From positions 1-64,000 of the forward strand of contig JBBPIR010000005.1 of the NCBI GenBank assembly GCA_038040195.1: 64,000 nucleotides of DNA, in the 5' to 3' direction. This DNA is from Chloroflexota bacterium (GTDB lineage Bacteria; Chloroflexota; Limnocylindria; QHBO01). The notes beneath the pieces were generated by a model. That model searched no databases and was not told the DNA's origin. It saw only the letters and a program-made list of their open reading frames with translations. Position numbers and translations under genes: made by a program. Of this stretch, positions 34,206-42,182 are shown in pieces; the stretch's first letter is position 1, and each line of letters begins with the position of its first letter.

Positions 34206-36227
34206 TCAGCCCATCAGGTGTCGCAATCGGCGCACGGCACGGGCCGCTGGGCCACGTGGCCGTCGTGGCGGCGCGGGGGGCACCGAAGGGGACGGCCGCG
34301 GAGCAGGCGGCGGGGCCGCGGCCGATGGAGGTGCAATTTCGGGTGGAAGTGCGGCTACAGGCGGAGGGGTCACGGACGCCGGCCCGACGGCAACGGTGGG
34401 TGGGATGGCGGCGGTCCCAAAGCGGCGAAGCTCCGCCCGGAGCGCCTCGATCTCGGCCGGCTCCCAGCCCTCCAGGTTTGGAATCGCAAACGGTGCCCGC
34501 GACCGACCCTCGGGCTCCCAGAAGGCCGGTTCGCGGGGAATGCTCGGGGGCTCGGAGAACCGGTCCAACGCATCCAGCAGGGCGTCGTCGTCCGGGGCCG
34601 GGGGCTCGGCAGCAATCTCGGGCAGGACCGCAACCTCAGATGCCGGCTCGGGCACCATGTCCGCCTCCGGGCCTGCCCATTCGTCGGCGGTGACGGGCAT
34701 CCCCAACATACTGTGGTTGGCGGCTTCGGTCGGACCCTTGGCGGTTCCTTCTGCCTCGTCCGGCTCGACCTCAACGTCCTCGTTCGCGTCGACCGCGGCC
34801 ACCACCTCTACCGCCTCGGCTATGTCTTCGATCGTGGCTTCCGCCTCTTCCGTCGCTTCCTCGTCGACGGCCGGTTGCGCGTCCGGAGCGGCTTCCTCGT
34901 CCGGAGCGGCTTCCTCATCCGGAGCGGCTTCCTCATCCACATCGGCGTCGCGTTCGGCGACGGCCAAGGCGGCAACCGCCCGCTCCATTTGCTCACCCGT
35001 CGGCGCAACCCGGCTGACGGGGACGACGAGATCTTCTTCGGCGATCCAATCTGGCTCCGGGGTCTCGGTCGTATAGCCAGGCCGAACGAATACCGGCATG
35101 GTCACCGGGACTGGAGCTTCGGTGGCTGGCGCCTCGATTGCCGACCCCTCGGTGGCTGGCGGCTCCATGACCGGGGTCGCCAATTCCTGGTTGTAGGCCG
35201 CCAGCGCCTCGGCGGCTTCGTCGGCCCCGGGTAGCGGCGCGTCGCCCGTGAAAACCTCCGCGGTGGTTGGATCCTCCGCGCGAGCGAGCGCTTCGGCAAA
35301 GCCAGAGACGGCCAATCGCGAGCGGCTCCTGGGCGCAGGCCGTGACGCCTTCGGGCGTGACGAACGCGCGCGCCGCGTCCTTCGCTTGGGCTTGCGGGTC
35401 GCCGCGACCGATGGCGGGGTGGAAGGTTCGGCCGGAGTTGCGTCGGCAGGTTCGGGCGGAGCTTGCGCGGTTGCGCTGGCCTCTGGCGCGGCAACTTCGG
35501 GCTCGGGAGCCTCGGGCATCGGCTCCACCGCGGCCGCCAGGTCGGGCTCGGGCATCGGCTCCACCGCGGCAACCAGGTCGGGCTCGGGCATCGGCTCGCG
35601 GGCAGCCTCCGGTTCGGGCTCCGACATCGGCTCGCGGGCAGCCTCCGGCTCGGGCTCGGGCATCGGCTCCACCGCCGCCGCCAGGTCGGGCTCGGACATC
35701 GGCTCGCGGGCAGCCTCCGGCTCGGGCTCGGGCATCGGCTCCACCGCAGCCGCCAGGTCGGGCTCGGGCATCGGCTCGCGGGCAGCCTGCAGGTCGGGCT
35801 CAGACGGTGGTCCTGACTCCCACGCCGCCATCGGGGCCTCGACGCGTGGCAGGCGAAACTCAACGCGGGCTTCCAGCAGCTCGACGCGTCCTCGGAGGGA
35901 GGCCACCTCGCCGCGGGCCTCGCCGAGGGCGAGCAACGCCTGCCCGTAACGCTCGGTGAGGTTGCGAAACTCGGTCAGGAGCTCGCGAAACGCGGAGAGC
36001 TCGCCGCCGTTGCCGCCACCGTTCGTTCCGCCTTGGGTCCCATGCCCGCCGTTCGCGGTGGGAGTTGGCGGGGCCACCTCAGCCACGGCGCTACTGCGCA
36101 GAATTACGCGCATGTCGCCGCCAACCTCGGTCGACCCAGCAAGGACGCCGCGAGCGAGCAGCTCCCAGACACGTCCCTCCGGGATGCCGAGGACAGCCGC
36201 CGCCTCGTTGACCGAGTAGCCGTCCAT
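34206..36227 (-). CDS. HTH protein with coiled coil and long acidic repeats
   Basis: This 673-aa protein is unfamiliar. Residues 1-45 form an excisionase/MerR-like helix-turn-helix (VNEAAAVLGIPEGRVWELL). A coiled coil follows at about 75-125 (FRELLTEFRNLTERYGQALL). Residues about 143-238 are eight 12-residue repeats such as EPMPEPDLAAAV and EPMPEPEPEAAR. A basic patch (KPKRRTRRARSSRPKAS) is near 275. A 300-residue acidic region contains three EEAAPD repeats, and the tail is basic and proline-rich, ending RRPRGPAARAVRRLRHLMG. The layout suggests a DNA-binding head with an extended scaffold, perhaps nucleoid or polar organisation; this is inference. No enzyme domain seen. Confidence 0.65.
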   Translation of the reverse strand: MDGYSVNEAAAVLGIPEGRVWELLARGVLAGSTEVGGDMRVILRSSAVAEVAPPTPTANGGHGTQGGTNGGGNGGELSAFRELLTEFRNLTERYGQALLALGEARGEVASLRGRVELLEARVEFRLPRVEAPMAAWESGPPSEPDLQAAREPMPEPDLAAAVEPMPEPEPEAAREPMSEPDLAAAVEPMPEPEPEAAREPMSEPEPEAAREPMPEPDLVAAVEPMPEPDLAAAVEPMPEAPEPEVAAPEASATAQAPPEPADATPAEPSTPPSVAATRKPKRRTRRARSSRPKASRPAPRSRSRLAVSGFAEALARAEDPTTAEVFTGDAPLPGADEAAEALAAYNQELATPVMEPPATEGSAIEAPATEAPVPVTMPVFVRPGYTTETPEPDWIAEEDLVVPVSRVAPTGEQMERAVAALAVAERDADVDEEAAPDEEAAPDEEAAPDAQPAVDEEATEEAEATIEDIAEAVEVVAAVDANEDVEVEPDEAEGTAKGPTEAANHSMLGMPVTADEWAGPEADMVPEPASEVAVLPEIAAEPPAPDDDALLDALDRFSEPPSIPREPAFWEPEGRSRAPFAIPNLEGWEPAEIEALRAELRRFGTAAIPPTVAVGPASVTPPPVAALPPEIAPPSAAAPPPAPRPSPSVPPAPPRRPRGPAARAVRRLRHLMG
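34881..34934 (-). repeat. Three tandem 18-bp repeats inside the HTH gene
   Basis: Three almost identical copies of an 18-base unit (one base differs in the third) encode DEEAAP three times. Confidence 0.9.
35513..35800 (-). repeat. Eight tandem 36-bp repeats inside the HTH gene
   Basis: A 36-base unit recurs eight times with exact period, encoding the 12-residue EPMPEPxxxAAx repeats. Copies alternate between a DLAAAV and an EPEAAR ending, so a 72-base higher-order unit has also been duplicated. Confidence 0.9.
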
Positions 36228-36282
36228 CAGAAGGGTGCTTAGCGTACCGCGTCGGGGACAGTCGCGACAGCCGTCTGACCGA

Positions 36283-36288
36283 TATCAT
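36283..36288 (+). promoter_or_regulatory. -10 box TATCAT before the glycogen phosphorylase start
   Basis: TATCAT ends nine bases before the ATG at 36298. The transcript would have a leader of two or three bases at most. Confidence 0.5.
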
Positions 36289-36297
36289 CCCGCGCCA

Positions 36298-38400
36298 ATG
36301 GCTGCCCCCGTTCGAGTCCCGACCCTTGACCGCTCGGACCTGCCTCACCCGCCCGGCCTGGAGGGCCTGCGCGAGCTGGCGGAGAACCTGTGGTGGAGCT
36401 GGCACCCCGATGCGCTGCGCCTCTTCGCGCGGATCGACCCGCAGACCTGGGCGCGTACACGGAACCCGATTCATCTCCTGCGCCAGACCGATGCCGAGCG
36501 GTGGTCGGCGCTTGCGGCCGACACGCGCTTCGTGGCCGATACGCAGGCGATGGTGGGGCGGCTCCACCTGGAACTGGATGACGTCACGCCTGGCCTGGGG
36601 GACGACCTGGGCGGCCCGATCGCGTACCTGTGCGCCGAATTCGCACTCCATGAGTCCCTGCCGGTGTACTCCGGCGGCCTGGGTGTGCTCGCCGGCGACC
36701 TATGCAAAGCCGCGTCCGACGCTCGCCTGCCGATGGTGGCCGTGGGGCCCTTCTACCACCGGGGCTACTTCCGTCAGCACATCGATGCCGACGGCCGGCA
36801 GCAGCCTCTGGAGCCGGATATGGATCCCGCGGACCTCCCATTGCGCCGAGCCGCGGACGCGGACGGCAAGCCGCTGGAGGTGGTGGTCGAGCTCCCCGGA
36901 CGCCCCGTGCGGCTCGGAGTGTGGGTGGCCCAGGTCGGACGGGTGCCGCTCCTCCTCCTCGACGCGGACATGCCCGGCAACCAGCCCGATGACCGACGAA
37001 TCACGGATCAGCTATACGTCGCCGAGCGCCGGACCCGGCTGACGCAAGAGCTGCTGCTCGGCATCGGGGCGGCTCGCGCGCTGGCCGAGCTGGGCATCGA
37101 ACCTGCGGTCTGGCATCTCAACGAAGGGCATTCGGCGCTGGTCCTGATCGAGCGGGCGCGCACGGCCCGGGCAATGGGCCCGGGCCAGGACGGCGAAGCG
37201 GCGCTCCGTCGCGCCGGCCGCGGGGTGGTCATGACACTCCACACCCCGGTCCCGGCGGGGAACGAGCGCTACGACCCCGCGCTCGCCGCGGAACTCCTGG
37301 GTGGTCCTGCGGCGGCGATCAACCTGGCCCCCGAGCGCCTGCTGGAGCTGGGCCGTGGCCCGAATGGGCAGTTCCCCGGTGACTTCGATTTGACCGCCTT
37401 CGGGCTACGCCAGGCGGCTGGGATCAACGCCGTCAGCCAGCTTCACGGGCGAACCGCCACCCTCACCTGGCAGGCATCCCTCGGGCGCGAGGTGCGTGCG
37501 GTGACCAACGGCGTCCACGTCGCGACCTGGCAGGCGGAGCCGATGCGCGCCGCCCTGGCCCGCCGCGACCTATCCGCCATCACCGATCGCGACCTCTGGG
37601 AGGCGCATGCCGAGCAGAAGCGGCAGATGATCGATTTCCTCGGCGGCCGACTGACGCGGCAGGCCGTCCGTCACGGTGTGGCGCCCGAAGCGGTGGGCGA
37701 CCTGGCCGGGGCCCTCGATCCCCAGGCGCTGACGGTTGGTTTCGCGCGCCGATTCGCGACCTACAAGCGCGCTGATCTCATCCTGCACGACATGCATCGG
37801 CTGTCCAACCTGCTGGCGGACCCGGACCGACCGGTGCAGATCATCTTCGCGGGCAAAGCACATCCGGCCGACGAGCCGGGTCGCGCGGTGCTCGGGCGGG
37901 TGGTCGGGGCCTCGCGCCGGGTGGGCACGGCCGGCCGGATCTTCTTCATCGAGGACTACGACCTGCGGGTGGCGCGCTTCCTGGTGGCCGGGGTCGACGT
38001 TTGGCTCAACAACCCGCGCCGCCCGCTCGAGGCCTCGGGCACGTCCGGGATGAAGGCCGCGATCAACGGCGTTCCGTCACTCAGCATTCTCGACGGCTGG
38101 TGGGACGAGGCCTTCGACGGCGCCAACGGTTGGGCCATCGGGAACGGAACCGACGCATCTGAGATGAGCCACGATGCGGGGGACGCGGAGGCGTTGTACC
38201 GAGTCCTGGAGGCCGAGGTGGTGCCGACGTTCTATGACCGCGATCCGGACGGCCTCCCCGTTCGATGGATCGGCTTCATGCGCGCCGCGCTGGCGACGGG
38301 CCTCACCCGCTTCACCGCGGAGCGGGTGCTGGCGGAGTACGTCGAACGGCTCTATCGCCCCGTGATTGGCATCGGTGACGTGGCTGCCGGCATCGGCTGA
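36298..38400 (+). CDS. glgP: Alpha-glucan (glycogen) phosphorylase, DUF3417 type
   Basis: GlgP releases glucose 1-phosphate from glycogen or maltodextrin. This is the short 700-aa class that starts with a DUF3417 domain (LRELAENLWWSWHPDALRLF). The catalytic region has CAEFALHESLPVYSGGLGVL, NEGHSALVLIERART and the pyridoxal phosphate Lys in SGTSGMKAAINGVPSLSILD, and phosphate-binding residues lie in FARRFATYKRADLIL. The start codon at 36298 is the first Met of the DUF3417 domain and has a -10 box just upstream. It is divergent from the HTH gene and convergent with the M23 peptidase. It could supply glucose phosphate to the pgi/zwf operon. Confidence 0.93.
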   Translation: MAAPVRVPTLDRSDLPHPPGLEGLRELAENLWWSWHPDALRLFARIDPQTWARTRNPIHLLRQTDAERWSALAADTRFVADTQAMVGRLHLELDDVTPGLGDDLGGPIAYLCAEFALHESLPVYSGGLGVLAGDLCKAASDARLPMVAVGPFYHRGYFRQHIDADGRQQPLEPDMDPADLPLRRAADADGKPLEVVVELPGRPVRLGVWVAQVGRVPLLLLDADMPGNQPDDRRITDQLYVAERRTRLTQELLLGIGAARALAELGIEPAVWHLNEGHSALVLIERARTARAMGPGQDGEAALRRAGRGVVMTLHTPVPAGNERYDPALAAELLGGPAAAINLAPERLLELGRGPNGQFPGDFDLTAFGLRQAAGINAVSQLHGRTATLTWQASLGREVRAVTNGVHVATWQAEPMRAALARRDLSAITDRDLWEAHAEQKRQMIDFLGGRLTRQAVRHGVAPEAVGDLAGALDPQALTVGFARRFATYKRADLILHDMHRLSNLLADPDRPVQIIFAGKAHPADEPGRAVLGRVVGASRRVGTAGRIFFIEDYDLRVARFLVAGVDVWLNNPRRPLEASGTSGMKAAINGVPSLSILDGWWDEAFDGANGWAIGNGTDASEMSHDAGDAEALYRVLEAEVVPTFYDRDPDGLPVRWIGFMRAALATGLTRFTAERVLAEYVERLYRPVIGIGDVAAGIG

Positions 38401-38418
38401 GCCAGCCTGCGGCTTCGG

Positions 38419-39735
38419 CTAGGGGAGGTACCAGCGCGGGTTGGTCCACACCCCATGGTCGTACACCGCGAAGTGGAGATGGCAGCCGGTCGACCAACCG
38501 GTATTGCCCTCGTACCCGATCACGTCGCCGAGAGACAGGCCCTGGCCGGGATACACGACGACCTGCGCCCGCAGGTGCCAGTACCAGGTCAAGACGCCAC
38601 CGCCGTGATCGATGACCACGCCAAAGCCGGTGTCCCAGGGCCAGAGTGGCTGACCCGACGCGACCACGACCCCGTTGCCCGCCGCCTTGATCGGGGTCCC
38701 ACAGCCGTTGGCGATGTCGATGCCGCCGTGGAAATGGGGGTAGTAGGTACCGTTGAAGGTGTAGGGCGGCTCGAGGACGAAGTTCGTGGGGCCCCATTCC
38801 TGGGTGACCGTGAAGTGGTCCTCCGGCCAGCGGAAGCCGCGGGAGCTGATCTGGACGTTGGACTCGGCCAGCAGCCGCGTGACCAACGCGGCGGCCGCGT
38901 TGGCGGCCTCCTGGTTGGCGGTGATCTGGGTCTGGATGTTGCCCTGGGCCGACAGGGCCGCGTTGAGCGCCGCCTCCTGTGCAGCTTGCTTGGCCTCCGC
39001 CTCGGCCTTCAGGGCGGCCAAGTCCGACTTGAGGGCGGCCAACTCGGCCTGGCGCGCGGCCAGGAGCGCGGCTTCTGCTTCCTCGACGTCGCGCGCCGAA
39101 GCGAGCTCGGCTCGCCCTTCGCGGAGGATTTCGCGGTTCTGCTCCAGAGAGGCCCGGATCTGGCGGATCTCCTCGGCCAGCGCGGCGTCCTGCTCCGAGA
39201 TGGTCAGCAGGTAGCCGACCTGGGTGGCGACGACCTCGAACGAGTCAGCCGCGAGCAGGACCTCGAGCAACGACGTCTGGCTCCGCTCGTATGCGTCGCG
39301 GTAGTGATCCTGGAGTAACGTCTCGCGGGCTTCGAGGTCGCGGTTCTGGTGCTCGATCTCCTTGGCCAGCGTGATGAGCAAGGCGTCCAGCGTCGCAATG
39401 CGGGCGCGGAGTGCCTCGAGCCGAGCGGTCACCTCGACGATCTGGGCCTCGACCTGGACCAGGAGGCCCGCCACACGCTCGTACTCGGAGCTGACGGCTG
39501 CCAGCTCGGCCATGGCCGCGTTCAGCCGCTGGTCGAGCGTCGCAGAGAGAGCCTGCAGGTCCTTGAGCTGGCGGCGCTGGGAGGCGAGCGCCTCCTGCAA
39601 CTCGCGCTGCTTGGCCTGTGCCTCGGACAGCGGGTCAGCGCCGAACGCCTGATCTGTGGGGGACGAACCAACCAGCGTCGATCCGACCACCACCAGGGCG
39701 ACCAGTATGCCGACCAGGCGCGGTCCACGACTCAT
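38419..39735 (-). CDS. Secreted M23 peptidase with coiled coil (EnvC/NlpD-like)
   Basis: This 438-aa exported protein has a signal peptide (PRLVGILVALVVVGSTLVG, residues about 5-33), a long coiled coil (about 35-270, rich in EAQAKQRELQEAL-type heptads) and a LytM/M23 domain (about 310-438). The zinc motifs are HFHGGID (HxxxD) and GCHLHFAVY (HxH), so it looks catalytically intact, unlike degenerate EnvC. Likely role: endopeptidase or amidase activator in peptidoglycan remodelling and cell separation. A Cys pair (ANGCGT; STGCHLH) may form a disulphide. No Shine-Dalgarno is visible. Confidence 0.87.
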   Translation of the reverse strand: MSRGPRLVGILVALVVVGSTLVGSSPTDQAFGADPLSEAQAKQRELQEALASQRRQLKDLQALSATLDQRLNAAMAELAAVSSEYERVAGLLVQVEAQIVEVTARLEALRARIATLDALLITLAKEIEHQNRDLEARETLLQDHYRDAYERSQTSLLEVLLAADSFEVVATQVGYLLTISEQDAALAEEIRQIRASLEQNREILREGRAELASARDVEEAEAALLAARQAELAALKSDLAALKAEAEAKQAAQEAALNAALSAQGNIQTQITANQEAANAAAALVTRLLAESNVQISSRGFRWPEDHFTVTQEWGPTNFVLEPPYTFNGTYYPHFHGGIDIANGCGTPIKAAGNGVVVASGQPLWPWDTGFGVVIDHGGGVLTWYWHLRAQVVVYPGQGLSLGDVIGYEGNTGWSTGCHLHFAVYDHGVWTNPRWYLP

Positions 39736-39898
39736 GACACGATGTCGGGCAAGGGAATATTCATCGCCCTATCCAGCCCCCGCGGATAAAAGTGCCCGCC
39801 GATCCTACCCCGGGTCGTCAACCTTGACGACGCTGCGAATGTACTACACCGTAATACACCAGACCTCACAGGACGGCACTCAACCGACCTGCGGGGCG

Positions 39899-40777
39899 CT
39901 AGCGGCTGGCGTCGCGACGGTGGACGACCGCGGCTGCCACCTCGGCTCCGGCCAGGACGGCAATGGCCAGGAAGTCGACGTACAGCAGGCCCACCAAGAT
40001 GGCTCCGAATGGGCCGGCCAATCCCCCGCTCCCGGCCACGAACAGCTGCACGTAGATGTCGAAGACGATGCGCAAGGCGACGAAGCCGATGGCGGTCACC
40101 AGCGACCCCAGCCACACGTCGGGCAAGGTCTGCTTCCCGCCAGGGATGACCCGCAGCAACACGGTCATGACGCCGAACACGACAACCCCGGGCAGGAGGT
40201 AGAGCGCAAATCGGAGCGTGAGGTCGGCGATGACCAGACCAGGCAGGAAGCGCTCGAAGAGTCCCACCATGACGTCGATCAGGCTGGACCAGACGCCGGA
40301 CAACAGGATCAGGACCGCTGCCGTACCGAGCACCAACAGGCTGCCGAGCGTGGCGCGCGCGCGCGACCGCCGTTGGTCTCCGAACGCCCGGGCGATGCCG
40401 CGCTGGACGGCCGAAATCCAGGGCACGACCGCGATGACGAGCAGACCGAGGCCGAGCCCCGCCAGCAACGCCTGGCTCTTCCGTACGGAGGCGACCGCCG
40501 AACGCACGGACGCTGGATCCAACCCGAAGGCGTCTGCGACCTGGCGGATGACGACGTCGAGCGCCTGCCCGGAGCCGATGAGCAGCGAGGCCGCCACCAA
40601 TCCCAGCATGACGAAGGGAAACAGGGTGAGGATGCTGTAGTAGGCGATCGCGGCGGCTCGGGCCATGGCGTCGTGGTCGACGAACCCACGGTAGGCGGCG
40701 ATCGCAATCCCGATCAGCGGTGACCGATCCGAGAGCGCGGCCAGGCGCTGCTTGAGCCGATCGGCGATGGTAGTCAT
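39899..40777 (-). CDS. YihY/UPF0761 family membrane protein
   Basis: This 292-aa protein has six predicted helices and the family signatures AMARAAAIAYYSILTLFPFV at about 37-56, VVPWISAVQRGIARAFG in the middle and FGAILVGLLYVDFLAIAVL near the C-terminus. The family was once called ribonuclease BN and its transport or lipid role is unresolved. The ATG at 40775-40777 has GGAGTGGG just upstream and excludes 40 non-hydrophobic upstream residues. It is divergent from the polymerase gene with only 25 bases between start codons. Confidence 0.85.
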   Translation of the reverse strand: MTTIADRLKQRLAALSDRSPLIGIAIAAYRGFVDHDAMARAAAIAYYSILTLFPFVMLGLVAASLLIGSGQALDVVIRQVADAFGLDPASVRSAVASVRKSQALLAGLGLGLLVIAVVPWISAVQRGIARAFGDQRRSRARATLGSLLVLGTAAVLILLSGVWSSLIDVMVGLFERFLPGLVIADLTLRFALYLLPGVVVFGVMTVLLRVIPGGKQTLPDVWLGSLVTAIGFVALRIVFDIYVQLFVAGSGGLAGPFGAILVGLLYVDFLAIAVLAGAEVAAAVVHRRDASR

Positions 40778-40789
40778 TCCCACTCCGGC

Positions 40790-40795
40790 TACCCT
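40790..40795 (+). promoter_or_regulatory. -10 box TACCCT of a leaderless promoter (LigD-type polymerase)
   Basis: TACCCT ends seven bases before the ATG at 40803. Confidence 0.5.
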
Positions 40796-40802
40796 TAGAG
40801 CG

Positions 40803-42161
40803 ATGGCGCCCACCGAAGCCGTCAGCCTTGAGATCGGCGGGGAGTCCGTATCGGTCAGCAATCCCGGAAAACTGTTCTTCGCGGAAGCCGGGATCACGAA
40901 GCTGGACCTGATCCGATATTACCTTTCGGTTGCCGACGGAGCCGTGCGCGGCGTCCATGACCGGCCGATGGCACTGAAGCGCTACCCGAACGGGGCAGAC
41001 GGCGACTTCTTCTTCCAGAAGCGCGCCCCCGCCCAGCTGCCGCCGTTCGTGAGGACCGTGCAGCTGTCCTTCCCGTCCGGCCGCACGGCGGACGAGGTCA
41101 TCGTGTCCAACCCGGCGGCCCTGGCCTGGGTCGTCAACCTCGGCTGCGTCGACCTCAACCCGCACCCGGTGCGCGGCGACGACCTGGAGCATCCGGACGA
41201 GCTGCGGATGGACCTCGACCCCGGGCCCGGCGTGGCGTGGCCGGACGTGCGGTCCGTGGCCCTGGTCATCCGCGAGCTGTTCGACGAGCTGGGCTACGCG
41301 GCCTGGCCCAAGACGTCCGGCTCGCGTGGCATGCACGTGTACGTCCGGCTCGAGCGGCGCTGGGGCTTTGGGGAAGTCCGGCGAGCCGCCCTGGCGGTGG
41401 CCCGGGAGGTTGAGCGCCGCGCGCCGGCGCTGGCCACCAGCAAATGGTGGAAGGAGGAGCGTCACGGCGTGTTCCTCGACTACAACCAGAACGCGAAGGA
41501 TCGGACCGTGGCCTCGGCGTACTCGGTCCGGCCACTTCCCGACGCCCGCGTCTCCACGCCTGTGACCTGGGATGAGGTGCCCGACTGCGAGCCGGCCGAC
41601 TTCACAGTTGCCACCGTGCCGGGGAGGGTGGAGCGCCTGGGGGACGTGGGGGCCGGGATTGACGCCGAGGCGTTCTCGCTCGAGCCGCTGCTGGATCTGG
41701 TGGCACGCCACGAGTCCGAGGGACTGGGCGACGCTCCCTGGCCGCCCAACTACGCCAAGCAGCCGGGGGAGCCGCCCCGGGTCCAGCCATCCAAACGCCG
41801 GCAGCCGGCGAAGGGCGATGCGGCTGAGACCGAAGCGCCCAAGCCGGCCAAGCCGGGAATCCCCTCCCCCACCGGCCGCCGCCGCTCGCGCGCCCCGCTG
41901 GTGGTAGTAGCACAGGCTGCGACGCGGGCCGAGGTTGAGGACGGGCTCGAGCGCTGGAAGGCCCGTCACCCGGCGGCCGCGCAGCACCTGGCCGTGGACG
42001 ACGTCCTGTTCGACGCCATGCGCGGCCGCTCCACGATCTGGTGGCGGGTGCGGGTAAATCTGCGCCACGTCCCGGTTGCGGATCGCCCGGAACCCGAACC
42101 ACCCGACCCCGACTACGACCCGTTTCGCGAGTGGCGCGAGTCCAGCGCTCGTCCGGGCTGA
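40803..42161 (+). CDS. Stand-alone LigD-type polymerase domain (NHEJ primase-polymerase)
   Basis: This 452-aa archaeo-eukaryotic primase-like protein corresponds to the PolDom of bacterial LigD, which fills gaps during non-homologous end joining. Residues 12-295 hold the domain: FQKRAPAQLPPFVRTV, VDLNPHPVR (His121), catalytic RMDLDPGPG (Asp137, Asp139) and TSGSRGMHVYV. A disordered Pro/Lys linker (about 325-365) leads to an unusual 80-residue tail (VVVAQAATRAEVEDGLERWK; STIWWRVRVNLRHVPV) that I cannot assign. The ligase partner lies 4 kb away on the other strand; no Ku gene is in the window. The ATG at 40803 is fixed by the promoter. Confidence 0.88.
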   Translation: MAPTEAVSLEIGGESVSVSNPGKLFFAEAGITKLDLIRYYLSVADGAVRGVHDRPMALKRYPNGADGDFFFQKRAPAQLPPFVRTVQLSFPSGRTADEVIVSNPAALAWVVNLGCVDLNPHPVRGDDLEHPDELRMDLDPGPGVAWPDVRSVALVIRELFDELGYAAWPKTSGSRGMHVYVRLERRWGFGEVRRAALAVAREVERRAPALATSKWWKEERHGVFLDYNQNAKDRTVASAYSVRPLPDARVSTPVTWDEVPDCEPADFTVATVPGRVERLGDVGAGIDAEAFSLEPLLDLVARHESEGLGDAPWPPNYAKQPGEPPRVQPSKRRQPAKGDAAETEAPKPAKPGIPSPTGRRRSRAPLVVVAQAATRAEVEDGLERWKARHPAAAQHLAVDDVLFDAMRGRSTIWWRVRVNLRHVPVADRPEPEPPDPDYDPFREWRESSARPG

Positions 42162-42169
42162 GCGGCCGA

Positions 42170-42175
42170 TAGGAT
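42170..42175 (+). promoter_or_regulatory. -10 box TAGGAT of a leaderless promoter (amine oxidase)
   Basis: TAGGAT ends seven bases before the ATG at 42183. The alternative ATG at 42174 lies inside the box and cannot be the start of this transcript. Confidence 0.6.
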
Positions 42176-42182
42176 GCCGGGC

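Noticed and set aside
35248-35959. Long plus-strand frames with Gly/Ser/Arg repeats
   Set aside because: Antisense shadows of the 36-bp repeats of the HTH gene; the repeat period keeps several frames open.
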